From positions 46,953,854-47,017,853 of the forward strand of contig CM070520.1 of assembly GCA_036346375.1 (NCBI GenBank): a stretch of 64,000 bases of DNA. The letters run 5' to 3'. Within the stretch, counting starts at the first letter, position 1. Every line of letters starts with the position of its first letter. The position numbers and the translations under genes are program-made. This document shows, one piece after another, positions 25,061 through 35,812 of the stretch. Under the pieces are notes generated by a model. It was not told the DNA's origin and did not search any database. It saw only the letters and a list, made by a program, of their open reading frames with translations. Origin of the DNA: Guadua angustifolia (lineage: Eukaryota > Streptophyta > Magnoliopsida > Poales > Poaceae).

Positions 25061-25595
25061 AAGCGATAGTGATGTTCATTCTCATCACCATCGGTTTACA
25101 AATAAGAAGCGATACTGATATGATCATGCACATCACAACGGTTCTACGGAGAAGCGATAGTGACCTGCATCAACATCACTATCGCTTTTTTACATAAGAA
25201 TCGATTGTGATGTGAACGTTCACATCACAATCGGTTCTTATGTAAAAAGCGATAGTGTCATTCACATCACAATCGATTCTTATGTAAAAAGCGATAGTGA
25301 TGATCAAATACATCACTGTCGCTTCTTACAAAAGAACCAATTGTGATGTGCACATGTTCATCACAATCGGTTCTTTTGTAAGAAGCAACAGTGATGTGTT
25401 TGATCATCACTATCGCTTCTCATATAAGAACCGATTGTGATGTACTCAGTGCTATATCACAGTCGCTTCTAACATCAGAACCGATAGTGATTATTTTTAC
25501 TATGCCTCCTAAGTCATCTATCACAATCGTTTTTTCCAAAAAATTTAAAAATCGACTCAGATGAAGCGATAGTGATGTACCATTTTGTAGTAGTG
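25061..25595. repeat. CACTA sub-terminal repeats and right terminus
   Basis: At least ten units of 'aagcgatagtgatg' or its inverse, alternating with 'aaccgattgtgatg', in both orientations with arms separated by short spacers. The end reads (minus strand) CACTACTACAAAATGG. Several units form long imperfect palindromes, for example around 25170-25300. Confidence 0.85.
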
Positions 25596-25899
25596 CACGT
25601 TCATTTTAGAATTCAGAGAGTTGCAAAAATTAATCAGAGAAAGGAAAAGGGTAATTAGATATGCATATATACATATTGATGCGTTGTACTATTAACATAG
25701 TGATGCTTTGGAGCATAAGTTATTCACTCAATTGCACATGATTTAGGACTTTCTTACATAAATATAACAATATGTATGTGTGTGGATTGTGGAAGCAACA
25801 TAGGATTTGTGTTGTATTATGCATGGTTAATGTCATGCAATCTTGGGACGAGAAAGAGTTTCTCCTTTCGATGCATACTCGCTCCAAACACATCTCAGA

Positions 25900-28248
25900 T
25901 CAACATCCTCTTTCTTCATCGATCGGGAGTTCCCAATCAAAGCAAGACACAAGGTTCACAAAGATAATTTCAACAGAGGCCATCCCAAAATTCATCCCTG
26001 GACAGATCCTTCGCCCAGCTCCAAATGGAATAAATTGGAAATCCGTGCCCTTAAAGTCAACAATAGCATTGTTGCCACTATCTATGAACCTCTCCGGCAT
26101 GAACTCCTCTGCCTTCTCCCAGGACTTGGTATCTCTACCAAGAGCCCATGTGTTGACAATGACGCGTGTTTCGGCTGGGATCATGTACCCATTAACACAA
26201 CATTTGGCCATCAAGAGACGTGGGAGGAGGAAAGGCACTGGTGGGTGTAGCCGGAGTGTCTCTTTGATCACAGCTTTCAGGTAGGCCATATTGTTTAGGT
26301 TAACTTCGTTGACCATTTTTTGGTCTTTAGGTGTGTGCTTCATAACCTCAGCTCGTAGTTTGGTCATCAGGTGTGGCTTTCTTATGAGCTCGGCTATAGT
26401 GAATTCTAGAACAATATATGTTGTGTCGGTCCCTGCTGAAAGCATGTCCTGTATGGATTGAAAGCGTCATTACGAAAACATATATTAAAACACATGCATA
26501 TACGAAACACATGTTGCATGTATTGGTCCTTTTAGCTTTCTTTTTGCGGCAATATTGAACATGAAGCAGCATGTTAAAAAAGTAGAAAAGCCACTATGTT
26601 TTTTGGCAGTATATATCTAACATGAATCGGCACACTAAAGAGTAATAACAAGAAAAGCCACCAACTTTTTTGGAAATATTAAGCACACAGTATATACAGC
26701 AAAAGGTCAACACAAATCAAATAATTAATTCTTGTGGTGTGTTGCAGTATATTGTCTACCTTTCTCGTCAGCTTTATCTTTTAGGTAAACTGTTGGTGCA
26801 TTAAACTCAATAGTATATTAGAGCCAAGAATTCCCGAGTTTAAAGCCTAACTAACACAATATTAAAAAATAATTGCAGCTAGCCCACTTTTAGCCCATGT
26901 CTTAGGTCTAGTGGAGTCAGGACACGAGGGGAGAGCGTTGAAGTATATTGTTGATATTTCCTTATCAACTTAAGCTTTTCTTTAAGGATATCAGCTTATA
27001 GCTTATGAATGAACTGGTTGTTAAATGAAATAAACTAGGTGCTTATATAATAACAATTTTCATATGGTAAGTATATGCCGATATGGCCCTTTGCTATACA
27101 TATATACGCCTGTTCAGCTGTAATATTCATATAAACTATATCTGTTATCTCTGTTAAGGATCGATGTTCATAAGAGTTACTAGTAAAGAAAAAAAGAAAA
27201 AGACATTATTCATACACATAATTAAGCCAGCTAGCGTCGTAAGGGTATTAATTGCACTTACTATCAAGATGGCCTTGACTTGCTCCCTAGTGAGACTGTA
27301 CTCCTTTTGAAGAGAGAGCAGCACATCTATGAAGTCTGTCTCCTCTTCTTGATGATCGTTCTTGCCGTGATCATGCAGTGATGGCTTGCTTGCAGCATGC
27401 TTGTCTATGATCTCATCGAGCAACTTGTCCCACCTTTTCTTCAACTTGTTGGTCTTGGCGTACACAACTCGTGTGAACAGACCTACTTTTGCTAAGCATG
27501 GGAAGTAGTCTTCGAGGTTGAAACCCCCAAGCTGAGCCGCGATCCCTTCGCCGAGCTCTCTGAATATCTTGTTCCGGCCTTCCACCCGGAAGAACTTCCC
27601 CGACAGGGCGCGGCACACAACGTCGTTGGTGAACGAGTTGAGCAGCTCGCTCATGTCGACGACGGCTCGCGTGGCCGCCGCCTCCTGGATCCTTGCGATC
27701 ACCAGGCTCACCTCCTCCTCTCGAGCACGGCAGAAGGAGTGCACCTTCTTGGCGCTGAGCAGGTGCGTCGTGACGAGCTTCCTCGTTTGCCGCCAGTACT
27801 CTCCGTAGGGGGCCATGGCGATGTCTGACGACCCGCTCAAGATGATGTCGGCGACCGCGGACCGTGGCCGTGACGCAAAGACGTGGTCGTGCGTGCGCAT
27901 GATCGCCTCGGCGGCATGCGGTGACGACACGACGAGGTTCGGGACAGTGCCGAGGCGGAGGAGCATGAGGCCGCCGTCAGGGCTATACTTGTTGGCGAGC
28001 TTGGTGAGGGAGACATGAGGGTCGGAGCCCACAAGGTGCATGTGCCCTATGACCGGGAGCCCTGGAGGCGAAGGAGGGAGCACGTCGTTGTTCGGGTTAT
28101 CGCTTGGTGATCTTCTGGTTGTAGCCGTGAAGTAGCGTAGTAGTAGTAAGAGGAGAGGCGGCAGAAGGAGATAGATCAATGCTTGACGAATGGGGTCATG
28201 GAAGAGCAGTTGGGATGATACTACTTCGACTTGAGCCATGGCCTGCAT
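25900..28248 (-). CDS. Cytochrome P450, CYP71C-like (copy 1), C-terminus frameshifted
   Basis: Two exons: 28248-27262 (329 codons) and 26448-25900, with donor GTAAGT and acceptor TACAG. Predicted 511 residues. It has an N-terminal membrane anchor (about residues 18-40), the hinge LPPSPPGLPVIG, the I-helix AGTDTT (334-339), K-helix ETLR (392-395), PERF, and heme loop FGAGRRICPG with its Cys ligand near residue 478. The sequence most resembles grass CYP71C enzymes, the family of the Bx2-Bx5 benzoxazinoid monooxygenases, but substrate is unknown. It would act on the ER. ATG 28239 has the better context (gccATGGct) than 28248. After ELPI a 2-base loss shifts the frame and stops at 25900-25902. 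The relic of the original frame runs to a stop at 25817-25819, so about 30 residues are lost or altered. It may be non-functional. A broken duplicate lies at 48680-51567. Confidence 0.85.
26449..27261 (-). other. Intron of P450 copy 1
   Basis: 813 bp, GT-AG, one intron at the position usual for A-type (CYP71-clan) P450 genes, just before the I-helix. Copy 2 has the same intron, expanded to about 1.27 kb by a MITE and TA repeats. Confidence 0.85.
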
Positions 28249-28313
28249 AATACGTACTGCACTGCCAGACGAAGTAGCTTGCTATAGCTGGCGCTCTTCG
28301 ATCTTGTCGCATG

Positions 28314-28322
28314 CTTTTATAG
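28314..28322 (-). promoter_or_regulatory. TATA box of P450 copy 1
   Basis: Minus-strand CTATAAAAG, about 66-75 bases upstream of the start codons. It is conserved in copy 2 at 51642-51650. Confidence 0.6.
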
Positions 28323-28364
28323 CTGAGATTGAGAGGACACCTAGCTAAAACGTTTGATTAGTCT

Positions 28365-28548
28365 GGCTACCTGTTTTTGTCGGGTATATTCTATCATGTA
28401 TCCGATCCATATCTGAACAAAAATTATTCAGGTAGTACCCGAACCTGTACCTAAACCAAAAGTACCTGAACCTGTACCCACAATTTCGGATAAATTTATC
28501 CCGGATACGGATACGGGTCAGGTATTATCCGACCTGTTTTCACCCCTG
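28365..28548. repeat. hAT-type MITE remnant
   Basis: The right end (minus strand) reads CAGGGGTGAAAACAGG, a terminus common among non-autonomous hAT elements. The interior repeats 'gggta', 'ggatacgg' and 'acccgaacctgtacc' motifs. P450 copy 2 lacks this sequence, and homology between the copies ends here. The left end is degenerate and no target duplication was found. Confidence 0.42.
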
Positions 28549-28829
28549 GTCATATAATACTGGCTACTGGCTAGCTAGTAGGTGTACGTGTTGATATGTA
28601 TGGAGTTTCCTGCCTTGTTTCAAAGATTAATGTGCATTATGTCCATGAAGAAGCTCTCGCGTGAAAGGATAAGGCTAGTTTGCTCTCCCGTAAAGAAGGA
28701 CAAAGAAGAGATAAGGATGAAGGAGAAAGAAGGGATAAGAATAGAGAAAGGATATGATTGATGAGAGTGGAGTACTGGACCTAGTCCTAGCAAATCTTGC
28801 AGACGAGATTTCTATAAGGAGAGTAGATT
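28549..28829. other. Unassigned, purine-rich sequence
   Basis: No coding potential. 28660-28760 is strongly purine-rich ('gaaggataaggctag', 'aaagaagagataagg'). Confidence 0.4.
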
Positions 28830-29249
28830 TGTAACATCCTAAAAATTCTAATAAAATAAAAATAAATGTTTTGCAATTGAATATGATTATTTCTGAGTTT
28901 TCTTAGCATTATTGGTTTTTATTTGGATTTCTTTTGATTTATACTTTAAGTGAAAAATCCAACAAATGGAATTAAATAATGGATAATGGTAAAAAGATAA
29001 AAAGGTAAAAGTAAAATCTCAAAAAATTTATATTAAAAATCTTCGGCACTCATTTAAATCATTTTAGCTGATAAATAAATTCTAAAACAAATGATGATAG
29101 AATGACAAATGAAAAGACCTTTTTTTGACTAAAAATAGTGCATAGTATGATTTAAATAAACAGATGAGAACCTTATCTGAATCTAAGAAAATTACCACAA
29201 TGTCCTCAACACAGTAGTTATCTCTGATAAAAGTTTCAGAAATTAATAA
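28830..29249 (+). repeat. Partial LTR, same superfamily as the solo LTRs at 20067 and 57308
   Basis: Starts TGTAACATCCTAAAAATTC and shares the AT-rich layout of 20067-20500, including 'ggtaaaagtaaaat' then 'aatattaaaat' or 'tatattaaaaat'. It is cut at 29250 by the LTR of Copia element B. Confidence 0.5.
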
Positions 29250-30826
29250 TGAAGGATCGAGATGGCGAATAGGGGTTGGGGGGTGAATGGATGAAAATAA
29301 AATTTTCCCCACTAAATACTCCAACTAAGACCTTGAAAAGATTACGCAAAAGGAATCCTAAAAGACCCGAACAACTTGACAACTATGTGTACCTCTAATT
29401 TGCATGGATGAGAACCATAGAATATGTAGGGATTTTTGAGTCACAATGTTGGTTGTCAAGTATCCAAAATAAAAGGAATCAATTCAACTCTTGCTTTTAG
29501 AAAGGAGATTGAGCCAAATCACAAAAGTCACTTTCAAAAAAGCAAAAACAGAATTTCCAAAAACTGTCATCACTTAGAGCAGGTGGTTGGTGGTGCACTT
29601 CTGGTGCTCTAAAATTTTTGAGAAGTTTTCTCCCTATGAGAAAATGCATCCTAAAGCAGGATACCAAAGATTACCTCAAAACTCTTTGTAGAAAAATCAG
29701 AAAAAAAAATAAAATATCATAGACCGTCAGGAACTTCGAGCAAAAAGTTTAAGGCTCGGTTTTCACCTCATGGTGCCCAAACGGTTCGACCAGTCGACTC
29801 CCAAATTTTTCCATAGATGGATATGAGAGTTCCACACCTTCTCCAAGAAGAATCACTTAAAAATTATTTTTCTATATTTTTTTAAAAATGAAAAACTAAT
29901 TGCTACGCAAAAGAGATGTAAAACTATATGAACACACCTAGGATATTCAAGATTAGCAGCATTTAGAAGGAGGGGAGGCAAATCTAAGTTGCAAGAAAGT
30001 AAATTGTAGGAATTTAAATGCTGAATTTAAGACATAAATTAAATGCGTAATGTAAATTCAAACATGAATGAAAAGATTTGCATTTCTGAATGGAGGAGGT
30101 TTACAGAGCCTCACAACAAGGTGGGCAAAGCTCAAACGAGCACAAAAACCTCTACAACCTTTAAGGGGATGAGGCTACCTCTCCACCTCTATTTATACTA
30201 CTCTTCGGCCACCTACCACTGTTGGATGAGTCCCTCAACTCTAAAACACTCATCTAAGGGCTAGGATTAACCCCCTCACATAGCCATGCAAGGGCAAACC
30301 CAAAACCCACACACATAACGGGTTTTCTTGCACGGTTTTTAAAGCATACTACCTAGACTCGCTAACCTATCAACTAGACCACAATCTGACAGCCTTCTTT
30401 GATCCACGCGGCGTCTAGCTAGCATCTCCTCCTTTCCTTGTCTTCTTGGCTTGCCCGAACTCCTTTTTCGATCATCTTCCAGCGATCTCCCGACCGTCTG
30501 GACCTCTGACGCTCCTCGCCTAGTCTCGGTCGTCCTCCGCCTCACCATGATCTAGCACCATTGCCCTACAACCATCAAAGACAAAGAAAAACCTTTCACA
30601 TAGCAATGCCCACAAAGATATTCAATGATTATCCCAAAATCATTAATTAATCATAATTTCGCTCAAAAGTCCGGTGGCACCGCCCCAAACCGGTGGCACT
30701 AAGAAAAGCAACCAACACTCAAATTGCTTCAAATTGAAAATCCAATTCAAATCAAACTCAATTTCAAATCAAACCAAGCTCAAATCTAGTCAATTACTCA
30801 TCACACACAAGTATAGATCTCCACAT
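29250..30826 (-). repeat. 3' LTR of Copia element B
   Basis: The minus-strand end ...CGATCCTTCA matches the LTR end of element A at 1698. The LTR start is lost by a few bases at the junction with RNase H. It is about 1577 bp, longer than the 1252 bp in A. TATA box TATAAATA at 30190-30197 (minus). Confidence 0.85.
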
Positions 30827-33650
30827 ACTCGGCTTCAGCGGTAGACTGTGTGGAACATCAGACTACTTCCTAGATGACCAAGAAACAAGAGAAGTGACAA
30901 TGAATTGGTAAGTGTCAGAAGTGCTCTTCCTATCTATCCTACAACTGGCAAAGTCTGCATCAGAAAAGGCTCTAAGGGATAGACAAGAAGAAGAAGAGTA
31001 CCAAATACCATAATCAATGGTAGCTCGAAGGTACCTGAAGATGCGCTTCACCACCTGGCGATGAGAGGCGCGAGGAGACGCCTAAAAACGAGCACACATA
31101 CACACAACAAAGTGTATGTTCGGCCGCGAGGTAGTAAGATATAATAGGGAGCCAATCATGCTCCAGAACTTCTTCTGATCAGCAGGCTCACCATCCTCAT
31201 CGAGCTCGAGGACAGTAGTGGTGGCCATAGGAGTCATCACAGGCTTTCTATCAGACATATCAAACTGTCTTAGAAGATCCCGAGTGTACTTGCCTTGGTG
31301 CAAGAAAGTACCCTCCTGAGTCTACTTGATTTGGAAGTCGAGAAAGCAGCTCAACTCGCCCATCATACTCATCTCAAACTCTGTGCTCATCACCTTAGAA
31401 AACTGAGACACAAGAGAATGAGAAGAGCCACCAAAGATAATATCGTCCACATAAATTTGAACAAGAAGGAAATGAGAATCATGGTGTCTGATAAACAGAG
31501 TTTTGTCTATTATACCCATTTTGAAACCATGACTGAGAAGATAGGACTTAAGCCTCTCATACCATGCTCTAGGGGCCTGCTTAAGTCCATACAAGGCTTT
31601 GAAAAACTTGTAGACATGGTTTTGGTATTTGGTGTTCTCAAATCCTGGAGGTTGCTTGACATAAACCTCTTCCTCAATAAAGCCATTGAGGAATGCACTC
31701 TTAACATCCATTTGATAGAGCTTGAAACCCTGAGATGCAGAAAATGCAAGCAGGATCCTAATCGCCTCTAGTCTAGCTACAGGGGCAAAGGTCTCCTCAA
31801 AGTCAAGACCCTCAACCTGAGTGAAACTCTGTGCAACTAGCCTAGCCTTGTTGCGAATGACAACCCCATCCTCACTCTGTTTATTTTTAAACATCCACTT
31901 GGTCCCAATGATATTATGACCAAATGGGGGCTCTACAAGCTGCCAAAGTTTGTTCCTCTCAAAGTTTTCTAGTTCCTCATGCATTGCATTAATCCAAGAT
32001 TCATCGGATAATACATGAGTAACATCCTTTGGCTCGAAAGAGGCAACAAAGGTAGAGTGAAAGCAGAAAGAAGATAAACCTGATTTTGAGCACGTCACAC
32101 ACTCAAACAGATCACCAATTATCTGCTCAGGTGGATAAGAACGCTGAATGTGGCGGGGAGGACCAGAAGTAGAAGTGGCCTCTACCTCTTGAGCAGAAGA
32201 GGTAGGAACAGAGCCACTTGCTGAAGGAGAGTTCGAAGGCAAGGGCTGGTCTCCCTAAGGTGTAGAAATAGAAATAAGAGGTACCTTAGGTGTAGAGGGG
32301 ACTAGATCAGGTGGTACACCATCATCTCCATCATTCTCATCCTCTACAAAGATGGTCTCGGAGGGATAAGAAGAGCATGAAATATCAAGTCTAACTCCTG
32401 GGCTAGCCTCATCAAAGGTCATGTCACAAGTCTCTATGATCCTATTCGCATCACAACTCCAAACCCTACAACTACGAGAAGAAATCGAGTAACCCAGAAA
32501 AATACCATCAGAAGAACGAGACTCAAACTTATCCAGGTTACCAGACTTCAAGATAAACACTTGCAACCAAATACGCGAAAATGAGAAACACTGGACTTTC
32601 GCCCATACCTTAACTCATAAGAAGTGCGATGCAAATGTGCTCTCAAGAAAACGCGATTGAAAACATGACAAGCAGTAGCTATAGCCTCAACCCAAAACTT
32701 CCTAGGAGTACTGTACTCATCTAGCATTGTCCTGGCCATCTCAACCAAGGTCCTGTTCTTCCTTTCCACTATGCCATTTTGCTGAGGGGCGTTGGGAGAA
32801 GAGAACTGATGCTCTAAACTAGACTCCACACAGAAACTCTTAAAGTAGGAATTCTTGAACTCTGTGCCATTATCACTATGTATAGCTTGTAATGCATCTG
32901 GGAGCTCAATAGACAACCTACTAACAAATCCCCTGAAGTGAGAAAAAGTCTCATCCTTCGAGGCCATGAAAAATACCCAAGAATACATCAAAAAATCATC
33001 AACAATGACAAAAATATACCACTTTCCTTCTGCTGACTACACTCTAGCTGGATCAACAGTGACCATATGTAAAAACTATCCTGGTGCATCAGTCATCACT
33101 ACGGTTACTAAAGGATGAGAAGCAGTAACCATCTTGCCATGTCGATAGGGAGAGCAAACTAAGTGTTTGACCATCTTGAGTTTGGGCAAACCATGAATAA
33201 GATCGTGGCTGCTAACTCTGGTCAAATGATGAAAGCCAATATGACCAAGTCTCCTATGCCAGAAGGAGAGATCACGGGACTCGCAAACACCGAAGAGAGT
33301 CTCCTTAAGAAATAGAAAAATCAGCACGAAAGACTCTCCCAAATCTAGAAATCCCGCAAACTAACTCTCATGATGAATCAAGGATTCTACAAGCATTACT
33401 CTTAAAGCTTACCTCAAAAGAGTTATCGATAAGCTGAGAAACAGAAAGCAAATTATATTGCAGCTTACTCACTAAGGCAACGTCCTGAAGAATAAAATTT
33501 TCATTAATGCAGATGATACCTTTAGCAATGACTCTACTTGAAGAAGTATCACCAAAAGTGATCAACTCATCACTAGGGGCTCGGACTAGGGAAGAGAATC
33601 AACTAGAGTCTCCGGTCATATGGCGAGAACAACAGGGTCAACAATCCAAA
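30827..33650 (-). pseudogene. Copia pol pseudogene (element B)
   Basis: Minus strand. The protease motif region (HMTGDS) is near 33600. GAG-pre-integrase at 33342-33076 (WHRRLGHIGFHHLTRVSS). Integrase at 32991-32548 (LQAIHSDNGTEFKNSYFKSF and GIVERKNRTLVEMARTML, with the DDE Asp and Glu). RT at 32242-31322 (KARLVAQSFTQ, QMDVKSAFLNGFIEEEVYVK, YVDDIIFGG). RNase H at 31303-30850 (RAFSDADFASCRIDRKSTSD, then STAEAEYV). The frame breaks in about five places. The last residues after STAEAEYV are replaced by LTR sequence. Confidence 0.88.
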
Positions 33651-33839
33651 CTAAAGGCATTACGTAAAGGAAAAGATCATATCGTAATAGAAGATAACTT
33701 AAGAAAATAAAATACCATAGCTGAATGTTACATAATCTGAGGAAGTAAACCACCATATTATGTTTAGTACATCATGTATGAAAGGAAAAGGCTAACTGGG
33801 GCCCTGCGCGGTGCTACTCCTCGTGTGGTCCAAGGCTTC
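33651..33839. other. Unassigned junction between Copia B and the Mutator-like element
   Basis: AT-rich, no coding potential, no clear terminal repeats. Confidence 0.3.
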
Positions 33840-35434
33840 CTATGGCGCTGCACATGCCCAGAGGGATACGTCAGCTAGTGAGGGGCCTATCGACGAGTAC
33901 TCCTAGCAGGCTGTACTGGTGTTGTCGAAGTAGCGAAGACGTTCAGTGATGGCTGAGTTGGGCCGAACACATCGGCGAGCTGGGAGGGACCAAGGACCAC
34001 ACCCGTGGACTGCTGGTAAGAATCTACAAAGAAGTCCAAGTCAGCGTCGTCGAGTAGAGAGAAATCAGCGAAGGTGCTCGCGCTCTGGTCAGGTGCTGGA
34101 TCGACTGATGTTGACAATGTTTTCATGTTAGTACAGCACATAATATGGAGAACATAATAGATGAAAGGAGACCACGTGGTGTACCTATAGTCATGGGGAT
34201 GTACGACACGGAACACTGCCAGCTAGATCCCCCGGCACGTCCGGAGGGGGCCGTCTGCATGCGTGATGTCCCAGTTGTGGCCCGGGGTGTGTGTCGACCA
34301 CATATAGCTGAGGCACGTTCGTGAACCTGTAGGACGCCATCGTCCCTAGGCCTCCTGCAGAACGTAAGCTGGACGATTCGAGCAGCTTTCTGGCATACAC
34401 GCTGCAACGTCCCTCTCAGGAGGTCCATCGTGACCTTGAGCCTATCCATCCAGCCTACTATGCCAGTAGTGCGTCCATCTCCTCTATGGCCTCCCTGTTA
34501 AGGTCGTTCTGAGCACACATTGAAAGGCTAGTTAGTTCGTATAATTGCAGTAATGATACATTACATGGCATGTCAAAGAAGTACTAACCGAGCGATGAAA
34601 CACCAAGTCCGGCTACATGGGGTAGGTGTCCGCTGTGGAGGGAACGTGCCTCGGAGGTGAGTCAATGACACGCACAACGCAAATACATGTGTGCGGACTA
34701 AACCATCAGATGTACTTCGTGATGTGGGGGTCGACAGGTAGCCTCCTTGTGAATGGCGCATAGCGCTATGCCATCGCCGAGCATGAGGTAACATACGTGC
34801 CATCTAGCTCACGCCACCAATGAAACCCTTCCTTGTAAGCCTGCATGAGAACAAGACCACTGATGTTAGTAGCAAGAACATCACAAAAATAATACAATTG
34901 GAATTGGTGTAGAAGAGCACTCACATGTGCATGCCCGGTGGGACAACCTCACCAGTGGGGACGGGCAAGACCTGATGGAGGCTGAATTGCCTCATGACAC
35001 GGTGCACAGCATATGTCTCCACATAGATGTCGAACACCAAGTGATGTCGTGTCAACCAGAAGGCGACGTCACGGGTGCACTACAGGGAGAGCCAAGAGGT
35101 GCTCACGCGCATACCAGTTCTGAGAGGTAAGGATGCCAGATGACATGATCATCCATCAGTTGGTCGAACATTGCTACGTACTCGGGGTACGAAGCGTGTA
35201 ACGTGACAGGCATGAGTCAACTGCAAAAAAGGAATAGTCCAAAGTTAGACAAAAAATTTCAAAATTATTGCATAATTCAAGGTAAAGGTCATTTTACTAA
35301 CCCGTCGGCGATACCATAACATCCCCATGGTAGGGCGGTCACCGACATCCTCGAGGGCGCCGTAGAAGCATGCTCCGTAGGGTCCCAAATCCATCTACGG
35401 CTGACCAATCTGGAACCTCTCGAAAGACCAAAGC

Positions 35435-35812
35435 TAAAATAGTAGAGGACACCCCGTGAGAATGGATCGCCCCCACGCCGGCGACAACCGTCATAAAGAC
35501 CTCGGTCATGACAAACCCGATCTGGTGGTTCCCCCGCTTAGTGTGGGATCTCCTCAATGTCGGTGTTGGCGATCGACCTCACGTATTGGATCATATGTTT
35601 GTCGACGGTGTCCCCATGGGAGTATAAAATAGTAGAGGACACCCCGTGAGAATGGATCAGTCCCCCACGCGACAACAACCGTCGCAAAGACCACGGTCAT
35701 GTGACAAGATCTGTTTGGTTCCCACGCTTAGTGGGATCTCCTCAATGTTGGTGTTGGCGATCGACCTCACGTATTGGATCATATGTTTGTCGACGGTGTC
35801 CCCATGGGAGTA
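35435..35812. repeat. Tandem duplication of ~180-200 bp in the PMD gene
   Basis: Unit 1 is 35435-35634 and unit 2 is 35635-35812. Both start 'taaaatagtagaggacaccc' and end 'gtccccatgggagta'. Unit 2 has about 20 bases less from small deletions. The last two bases of the unit ('ta') equal the first two bases of the adjacent hAT element. Confidence 0.85.

Larger units (their letters stand above)
18213..25595 (-). mobile_element. CACTA (En/Spm) DNA transposon, split by a solo LTR
   Basis: The right terminus (minus-strand start) reads CACTACTACAAAATGG, ending exactly at 25595. Sub-terminal repeat arrays lie at both ends (18218-18400 and 25061-25595). Between them the minus strand carries TNP2-type transposase domains in the expected order: transposase-associated domain, TNP2, DUF4218, DUF4216. 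The left CACTA terminus was not found; it is probably deleted where the element meets the gypsy LTR. A 2667-bp solo LTR (20067-22733) interrupts the transposase. The element is dead. Confidence 0.85.
29250..33650 (-). mobile_element. Copia LTR retrotransposon B (same family as A), 5'-truncated with internal deletion
   Basis: Minus strand: pol from the protease (~33650) to RNase H (~30827), fused directly to the 3' LTR (30826-29250). Gag, primer-binding site and 5' LTR are missing at the right. The ~1.8-kb spacer and the end of RNase H are missing at 30826. Pol frames are longer than in element A, so this copy is less decayed. Confidence 0.88.

Noticed and set aside
25061..25595. Regularly spaced repeats that could suggest a CRISPR-like array
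   Set aside because: Units occur in both orientations, spacers are not uniform, and the array ends in a CACTA terminus; the genome is eukaryotic.
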